Below, piece by piece: positions 58,756 through 64,000 of a stretch of DNA of 64,000 nt. A program made the translations under genes and the position numbers. This DNA is from Lachnoclostridium sp. (lineage in GTDB: Bacteria > Bacillota > Clostridia > Lachnospirales > Lachnospiraceae). The stretch's first letter is position 1, and the number at the start of each line of letters is the position of its first letter. Below the pieces are notes generated by a model that ran no database searches, was not told where the DNA came from, and was given only the letters and a program-made list of their open reading frames with translations. The stretch is taken from the NCBI GenBank assembly GCA_023665475.1, contig JAMPEB010000014.1, positions 1 through 64,000 of the forward strand. The letters run 5' to 3'.

Positions 58756-61026
58756 ATGAATTTGGAACAGCAGTTAAATGAGATTACGGAAAAATTGTAT
58801 GGGAAGGATATTGCAGCCTGCACGGACGCCCAGCTATATAACGGCGTGCTGCAGTTAGTGAAAGGCAAAATAGAGGAAAAGCCTGCCATCACAGGCGCCA
58901 AGAAGGTTTATTATATTTCCATGGAATTTCTGATTGGAAAGCTGCTTTCCAATAATTTAATCAACTTGGGAATTTATGAAGAATTGAGCGATGTGCTTGA
59001 GGCACACGGCAAGCATCTGTGCGATATCGAGGAGGCGGAGCCGGAGCCTTCTTTGGGAAACGGAGGCTTGGGGCGGTTAGCCGCATGTTTTCTGGATTCC
59101 ATTGCTACGCTGGGACTTTCCGGGGACGGTATCGGTCTGAATTACCACTTTGGATTGTTCAAACAGGTTTTTGAGGACCGTCTGCAAAAAGCGGAAAAGA
59201 ATGATTGGATAGAGGAGCATTCATGGCTGAAAGATACCGGAATTTCTTTTGAGGTTGCGTTTGGGGAAAAGAAAGTAAAGGCAGTGCTTTATGACATTGA
59301 TGTCATTGGATATGACAATGGCGTCAATAAGTTACATTTATTCGATGTGGCTTCCCTTGATGAAAGTCTGGTGGAGGGCGGAATTACTTTTGACAAAGAG
59401 CAGGTGGAAAAGAACCTGACCCTTTTCCTTTATCCCGATGATTCCGACAAGGCAGGCAATCTGCTGCGTATCTATCAGGAATATTTTATGGTATGCAGCG
59501 GCGCGCAGTTGATTATCAGGGAGCAGAAAGAAAAAGGAAATGATTTGCACAGGCTGAATGAATATGCAGCGATTCAGATTAACGATACGCATCCCACTCT
59601 GGTGATTCCTGAGCTGATTCGTATTTTGACGACACAGGAAGGATTCACCATGGACGAGGCGATTGCGGTGGTGAGCAAAACATGCGCTTATACCAACCAC
59701 ACGATTCTGGCGGAGGCTCTGGAAAAGTGGCCTCTGGACTATATCGAGAAGGTGACGCCGCAGTTGGTGCCCATTATTCGGGAATTAAGCGACAGGGTGG
59801 CGGAGAAATTTAAGGACCCCAAGGTGCAGATTATTGATGAAGATGACAGGGTGCATATGGCGCATATCGATATTCATTACGGTTACAGTGTGAACGGTGT
59901 TGCGGCAATTCATACGGATATCTTGAAAGAGAGCGAATTAAATCATTTTTACAAGATTTATCCGGAGAAATTCAATAATAAGACCAATGGCATTACCTTC
60001 CGCCGCTGGCTTTTGTCCTGCAACAGGGAATTGGCGGCATTTCTGACAAAGACCATCGGTGACGGCTACAAGAAAAATGCGGATGAACTGCAGAAGCTGC
60101 TGGAAAAGAAGGATGACCGGAGTGTCCTTGACGGCATTTATCAGATTAAGCAGACTAAGAAAAAAGAACTGGCTGCTTACATCAAAGAAAAGGAAGGGAT
60201 TGCCTTAAATCCCGACTCCATTTTTGACATTCAGGTGAAGCGTCTTCATGAGTACAAAAGACAGCAGATGAATGCTCTTTATATTATCCACAAATATCTG
60301 GAAATCAAGTCAGGCAAAAAGCCCTCTACGCCCATCACTTTTCTGTTTGGGGCAAAGGCGGCTCCCGCTTATGTGATTGCACAGGATATCATTCATCTTT
60401 TGTTGGTGCTTTCGGAGATTGTGAACAATGACCCGGAGGTAAATCCTTATATGAAGGTGGTCATGGTGGAGAATTATAATGTGAGTTATGCGGAGAAGCT
60501 GATTCCCGCCTGTGACATTTCCGAGCAGATTTCTCTGGCGTCCAAGGAGGCTTCCGGCACCGGCAATATGAAATTTATGTTAAACGGCGCGGTGACTCTG
60601 GGCACCAGCGACGGCGCAAATGTGGAAATTCATCAGCTTGTGGGAGATGACAATATTTATATCTTCGGAGAGAAGAGCGATACGGTTATTGCCCATTATG
60701 CAAAGGCTGATTATGTCTCCAAAGAGTATTATGAGAAGAGCCCTGTGATTAAGGAAGCGGTAGATTTTATTATCAGCGAAACGGCGCTTAAGGTTGGGCA
60801 CAAAGAGAATCTGGAACGGCTGTATAAGGAACTGTTAAATAAGGATTGGTTCATGACCCTGTTGGATTTAGAGGATTATATCAAGGTGAAGGATCAGGCG
60901 TTTGCAGACTATGAGGATAAGCAGAAGTGGAAGAAGATGATGCTTGTGAATATTGCAAAGGCAGGATTTTTCTCCTCGGACAGAACCATTGCAGAGTACA
61001 ATAGGGATATCTGGAAACTGGGGTAG
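58756..61026 (+). CDS. glgP: glycogen/starch/alpha-glucan phosphorylase
   Basis: This GT35 enzyme releases glucose-1-phosphate from alpha-1,4-glucans using pyridoxal phosphate. It has [19 protein letters not shown] near 95, [17 protein letters not shown] near 276, [12 protein letters not shown] near 495 and the PLP-lysine in [19 protein letters not shown] (Lys about 605), then DGANVEI. At 756 aa it is somewhat shorter than the usual 800-840 aa, with a compact N-terminus. No glgA, glgC or glgB is nearby. The HD-GYP gene follows after 6 nt. Confidence 0.95.
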   Translation: MNLEQQLNEITEKLYGKDIAACTDAQLYNGVLQLVKGKIEEKPAITGAKKVYYISMEFLIGKLLSNNLINLGIYEELSDVLEAHGKHLCDIEEAEPEPSLGNGGLGRLAACFLDSIATLGLSGDGIGLNYHFGLFKQVFEDRLQKAEKNDWIEEHSWLKDTGISFEVAFGEKKVKAVLYDIDVIGYDNGVNKLHLFDVASLDESLVEGGITFDKEQVEKNLTLFLYPDDSDKAGNLLRIYQEYFMVCSGAQLIIREQKEKGNDLHRLNEYAAIQINDTHPTLVIPELIRILTTQEGFTMDEAIAVVSKTCAYTNHTILAEALEKWPLDYIEKVTPQLVPIIRELSDRVAEKFKDPKVQIIDEDDRVHMAHIDIHYGYSVNGVAAIHTDILKESELNHFYKIYPEKFNNKTNGITFRRWLLSCNRELAAFLTKTIGDGYKKNADELQKLLEKKDDRSVLDGIYQIKQTKKKELAAYIKEKEGIALNPDSIFDIQVKRLHEYKRQQMNALYIIHKYLEIKSGKKPSTPITFLFGAKAAPAYVIAQDIIHLLLVLSEIVNNDPEVNPYMKVVMVENYNVSYAEKLIPACDISEQISLASKEASGTGNMKFMLNGAVTLGTSDGANVEIHQLVGDDNIYIFGEKSDTVIAHYAKADYVSKEYYEKSPVIKEAVDFIISETALKVGHKENLERLYKELLNKDWFMTLLDLEDYIKVKDQAFADYEDKQKWKKMMLVNIAKAGFFSSDRTIAEYNRDIWKLG

Positions 61027-61032
61027 AGCGAA

Positions 61033-62130
61033 GTGATTAAGAGAAGATTTATCAGTACGCGTTTATTAAAAAACGGAATGAAAATAGATCAGTCCATTGT
61101 TGACGGTACCGGTCGTGCGCTGATTGCCAAAGGAGCCTTTCTGGATGATTTTCAGATTGAATATCTTCAGGAGAAAGGGGTCGGCGGGGTTTATATTCAG
61201 GAAGGGGAGCTGGACCCGGAAGAATTGGAAATGAACATTTCCGAGCACACGAAAGAGGTTATTGAGAAAACCCGCGTGCAGGACCGTGCAAAGGTGACGC
61301 TGACGGAGAGTGTCCGTAAGCGTGTGGGAGAGGGTATCCAATATCTGTATAGCAACGCGGAGTCGGAAGGGTTTTTGGAGGCTACCAACAATGTGACCAA
61401 TGAACTGATGAACGCTATTTTCGAGAATGATGCAGTGGCAGTGGATGTGGGTATGCTGAAAGTCAGTGACGAGTATACCTTTAAACATAGTGTGGATGTG
61501 GCAACCATGGCTATGATTATTGCCAAAAAGCACGGTTTGAAGGATGCGGAGATACGGGAGTTGGGGATTTCGGGGCTGCTCCATGATGTGGGAAAATCCA
61601 AAATTCCCAACGAAGTGTTAAACAAACCGGGAAAGCTGACGGACGATGAATTTGCCCTGATGAAGCAGCATTCCCTGTTCGGATTTGAAATATTAAAAAA
61701 GAGAAATCAGTTTTCGGACGGCATTGTCAAAGGGGTTTTGCAGCATCATGAAAAGATGAACGGCAAAGGCTATCCTCTTGGCGTGTCTGCGGAAAAGATA
61801 CATAAGTATGCCCGAATCATATCCGTAGCGGATGTCTATGATGCGCTGGTGACGGAAAGACCTTACAAGAAGGCGTTTTCCAAGCGTGATGCCGTGGAGA
61901 TGATTATGGCAATGACAGGAGATTTGGATATTGATGTGATGCAGAGCTTTTTGGGTAGTGTGATTCTCTACCCCGTGGACAGTGTTGTGGAGTTGTCCAA
62001 CGGTGAGAAGGCAAAGGTGGTGGAAAACAGTACAGAGTACACCCTGCGTCCCAAGGTGGTGGGACTTATGTCCGGAAAGATATATGATTTGGCGGGGGAT
62101 ATCAACTGCGCAAGCATCATCATACTGTAG
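61033..62130 (+). CDS. HD-GYP domain protein
   Basis: This 365-aa cytoplasmic protein has an N-terminal region (KRRFISTRLLKNGMKIDQSI, about 2-21) of the type often found before HD-GYP domains. The catalytic domain follows: HSVDVATMAMIIAKKHGL near 152, LLHDVGKSKIP near 182, HHEKMNGKGYPLG near 238 and DVYDALVTERPYKKA near 263. HD and GYP signatures are intact, so c-di-GMP (or cGAMP) hydrolysis is likely. The start is GTG 61033 with only a weak AGAG site, which fits coupling to glgP. A C-terminal extension (about 300-365) of beta strands is unassigned. Confidence 0.88.
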   Translation: MIKRRFISTRLLKNGMKIDQSIVDGTGRALIAKGAFLDDFQIEYLQEKGVGGVYIQEGELDPEELEMNISEHTKEVIEKTRVQDRAKVTLTESVRKRVGEGIQYLYSNAESEGFLEATNNVTNELMNAIFENDAVAVDVGMLKVSDEYTFKHSVDVATMAMIIAKKHGLKDAEIRELGISGLLHDVGKSKIPNEVLNKPGKLTDDEFALMKQHSLFGFEILKKRNQFSDGIVKGVLQHHEKMNGKGYPLGVSAEKIHKYARIISVADVYDALVTERPYKKAFSKRDAVEMIMAMTGDLDIDVMQSFLGSVILYPVDSVVELSNGEKAKVVENSTEYTLRPKVVGLMSGKIYDLAGDINCASIIIL

Positions 62131-62200
62131 AGAAGTGAAAAATGATAACAGCAGGGAAGATATCTCCCTGCTGTTTTTATACAACGCAATCTTTATCGCT

Positions 62201-64000
62201 TTATGCTCCCATAGTAATCACTACATGATACTCTTCTTTCCCCTTTTCATAAGGAATCACATGCCCGTCTACCGCTTTTCCGTCCACGGTCATGGAGACA
62301 ACACCTTTTTCCACATTATTCGGATTCTTCACTTCAATGTGATAGGTGCCCTCGCGAAATTTTCTGGTGAGGGTGAAATCACCGAATCCCTCGGGGACGC
62401 AGGGGTCAACGGACAAGCCTTTATGGGTGGGATATACTCCCAAAATGTATTGGGAAATATTCACAAAGGTCCATGCGGCTGTACCTGTGAGCCAACTGTT
62501 CTTGGCTTCGCCGTGGAACTTGGCGTCACGCCCGGCTATCATCTGGGAATACACATAAGGTTCCGTGCGGTGAATCTCGCTGATGTCCTCCGTATAAGCG
62601 GGACAGGTTTTCCGATAAATCTCAAAAGCGCGGCTGCCTCTGCCGATTACCGTTTCCGCAATGGATACCCAGGGATTGTTGTGGCAGAAGATGCCGGCAT
62701 TTTCTTTGTATCCGGGGGGATAGGAGGAAACCTCCCCAAGCTCCAAATGGTACTCCGTGTAAGGGGGCTGCAAAATCATCACGCCATACTCGGTATCCAG
62801 CTTTTCCTTTACGGAATCCAATGCCTTTTTGGCAAGTCCTTCTTTTACGCCTACTCCTGCCAGCACGCAGAAGCCCTGCGGCTCAATGTAAATCTGCCCT
62901 TCCTTGCATTCCTTGGAGCCAACCTTATGGCTGTAGGCATCGTAAGCCCGGACGAACCAGTCGCCGTCCCAGCCGTCCTTTAAGATGGCATCGTACATGT
63001 CGGCAACCTCTTTGCGGGCGCGCTCGGCTTCCGCCACATCGCCCATTAACTCGCACAGTTGCGCATATTCTTCCCCGTATTTTACAAACATTCCGGCAAT
63101 AAATACCGACTCCGCAACCGGTCCCTCGCTGGGTCCGAAGGTCTGGAAGGATTCGCCGGGATGCTCGGAGAAACAGTTCAGATTCAGGCAGTCGTTCCAA
63201 TCCGCCCGTCCGATCAAAGGCAGCTTGTGGGGACCCTTGTGGTTGATAATATAATTAAAGGAACGCTGTAAATGATTCATAAGGGGAGTGGCAATGCTCT
63301 CATCATTGTCAAAGGGAACCATTTGTGTCAAAATGGAAGTGTCTCCGGTTTCACGCACATATGCGCTGGTGCCTGCAATCAGCCACAGAGGGTCATCATT
63401 AAAGCCGCTTCCGATATCGGAGTTGCCTTTTTTGGTAAGGGGCTGGTACTGGTGATAAGCGCTTCCGTCGGGGAACTGCGTGGAAGCAATGTCAATAATA
63501 CGCTCCCTTGCGCGGTCAGGAATCAAATGTACAAATCCCAGCAAATCCTGACAGGAATCACGGAAGCCCATGCCCCTTCCGATGCCGGACTCGTAATAAG
63601 AAGCGGAGCGGGACATATTGAAGGTCACCATGCACTGATACTGATTCCAGATATTGACCATGCGGTTGACTTTTTCGTTGGAGGAAGAAACCGTGTATTT
63701 GGAAAGCAGATTGTTCCAATAATCCTTTAATGCGGCAAACGCCTTGTCCACACCTTCCTCCGTATTGTATTTGGAAAGCATCCGGAAAGCGGGTTTTTTA
63801 TTGATAATGCCGTAGGACTCCCACTTGTCGTCCTCGGGATTCTCGATATAGCCCAACACAAAAATAAAAGTTTTGCTCTCGCCGGGATTTAAAGTAATAT
63901 CAAGCTGGTGGGCAGCAATGGGAGACCAGCCGCTTGCAATGGAATTGGTGCAGACGCCGTTTTCCACCGCTTCCGGTTCGCCTGCCCCCCGGTAAGCGCC
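62201..64000 (-). CDS. GH94 cellobiose/cellodextrin-type phosphorylase, 5' end outside the window
   Basis: This is the C-terminal 600 residues of a glycoside phosphorylase that splits a beta-glucoside with phosphate. The frame is open to the window edge ([12 protein letters not shown] just before GTG 63967). Signatures are [62 protein letters not shown] (split), the catalytic Asp in [10 protein letters not shown], and [17 protein letters not shown]. No signal peptide can be judged. The exact disaccharide cannot be told from this part. It is convergent with the HD-GYP gene. Confidence 0.92.
   Translation of the reverse strand, partial: GAYRGAGEPEAVENGVCTNSIASGWSPIAAHQLDITLNPGESKTFIFVLGYIENPEDDKWESYGIINKKPAFRMLSKYNTEEGVDKAFAALKDYWNNLLSKYTVSSSNEKVNRMVNIWNQYQCMVTFNMSRSASYYESGIGRGMGFRDSCQDLLGFVHLIPDRARERIIDIASTQFPDGSAYHQYQPLTKKGNSDIGSGFNDDPLWLIAGTSAYVRETGDTSILTQMVPFDNDESIATPLMNHLQRSFNYIINHKGPHKLPLIGRADWNDCLNLNCFSEHPGESFQTFGPSEGPVAESVFIAGMFVKYGEEYAQLCELMGDVAEAERARKEVADMYDAILKDGWDGDWFVRAYDAYSHKVGSKECKEGQIYIEPQGFCVLAGVGVKEGLAKKALDSVKEKLDTEYGVMILQPPYTEYHLELGEVSSYPPGYKENAGIFCHNNPWVSIAETVIGRGSRAFEIYRKTCPAYTEDISEIHRTEPYVYSQMIAGRDAKFHGEAKNSWLTGTAAWTFVNISQYILGVYPTHKGLSVDPCVPEGFGDFTLTRKFREGTYHIEVKNPNNVEKGVVSMTVDGKAVDGHVIPYEKGKEEYHVVITMGA

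Noticed and set aside
61982..62983. A 333-codon + strand frame covering the end of the HD-GYP gene and part of the GH94 gene
   Set aside because: It overlaps two well-supported genes, and its translation shows no family and no ribosome-binding site.
1..64000. tRNA, rRNA, insertion sequence, prophage or CRISPR loci
   Set aside because: I looked for T-arm consensus, terminal inverted repeats with transposase frames, integrases and regularly spaced repeats by eye and found none; a tRNA scan would be decisive.

Overview
The window looks like a chromosomal segment from an anaerobic, low-to-moderate G+C Firmicute of the Clostridia, most likely Lachnospiraceae. This is inferred from gene content and order, because no rRNA or tRNA gene is present. 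The supporting genes are MecA, HPr kinase with a Crh-like HPr, WhiA, RapZ, a FlxA-like protein, UPF0371 and several zinc-ribbon membrane proteins. No insertion sequence, prophage, integrase or CRISPR array was seen. About fifty protein genes are densely packed and mostly on the + strand. The last one, a GH94 phosphorylase on the - strand, runs off the right edge.

Layout. 0.1-3.4 kb: mecA, a zinc-ribbon membrane protein and a TPM-domain protein. 3.4-11.5 kb: proS, an esterase, a two-gene RND-type exporter and a DEDDh exonuclease. 11.5-18.3 kb: a D,D-carboxypeptidase (-), trmB-trxA, a UPF0371 protein (-) and ftsH. 18.3-24.2 kb: a decayed solute-binding-protein gene, an intact solute-binding protein fused to a 5'-nucleotidase C-terminal domain, a hybrid histidine kinase and a sugar transferase. 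24.2-26.4 kb: an AT-rich unknown gene and a FlxA-like coiled-coil protein. 26.6-34.8 kb: uvrC, hprK, a ROK glucokinase, murB, rapZ, whiA, a Crh-like HPr and a lipid kinase, forming a carbon-catabolite and cell-wall control block. 35-38 kb: an SH3 lipoprotein, class II aldolase, cyclophilin and a GNAT protein. 38-43.3 kb: a signalling set of FecR-like protein, CHASE2 adenylate cyclase and GAF/HD-GYP protein. 43.3-48.5 kb: a nucleotide-sugar cluster with TIM-barrel isomerase, DegT aminotransferase, 3,4-ketoisomerase, 2,3-dehydratase and 3-ketoreductase. 48.6-57.7 kb: a polysaccharide deacetylase, glpK, an aminotransferase, a patatin, uppP and two large unknown membrane proteins. 57.8-64 kb: a candidate small RNA, a helical-bundle protein, glycogen phosphorylase, an HD-GYP protein and the GH94 phosphorylase.

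The most unusual signals lie between the genes. A structured element of about 90-115 nt occurs four times (15819-15911 on -, 28532-28645, 33631-33716, 51030-51118). Each copy has an outer stem, an inner stem with a conserved A.A mismatch and a 3' hairpin, and all three helices are kept by compensatory changes. A second dispersed module, a GC-rich hairpin running straight into an atypical Shine-Dalgarno context (consensus near GGAATGRGAGG), precedes many start codons. Its fullest form is a paralogous leader of about 67 nt shared by ftsH and glgP. An orphan promoter-hairpin-terminator unit at 57781-57885 looks like an intergenic small RNA. Several leaders also contain short upstream ORFs.
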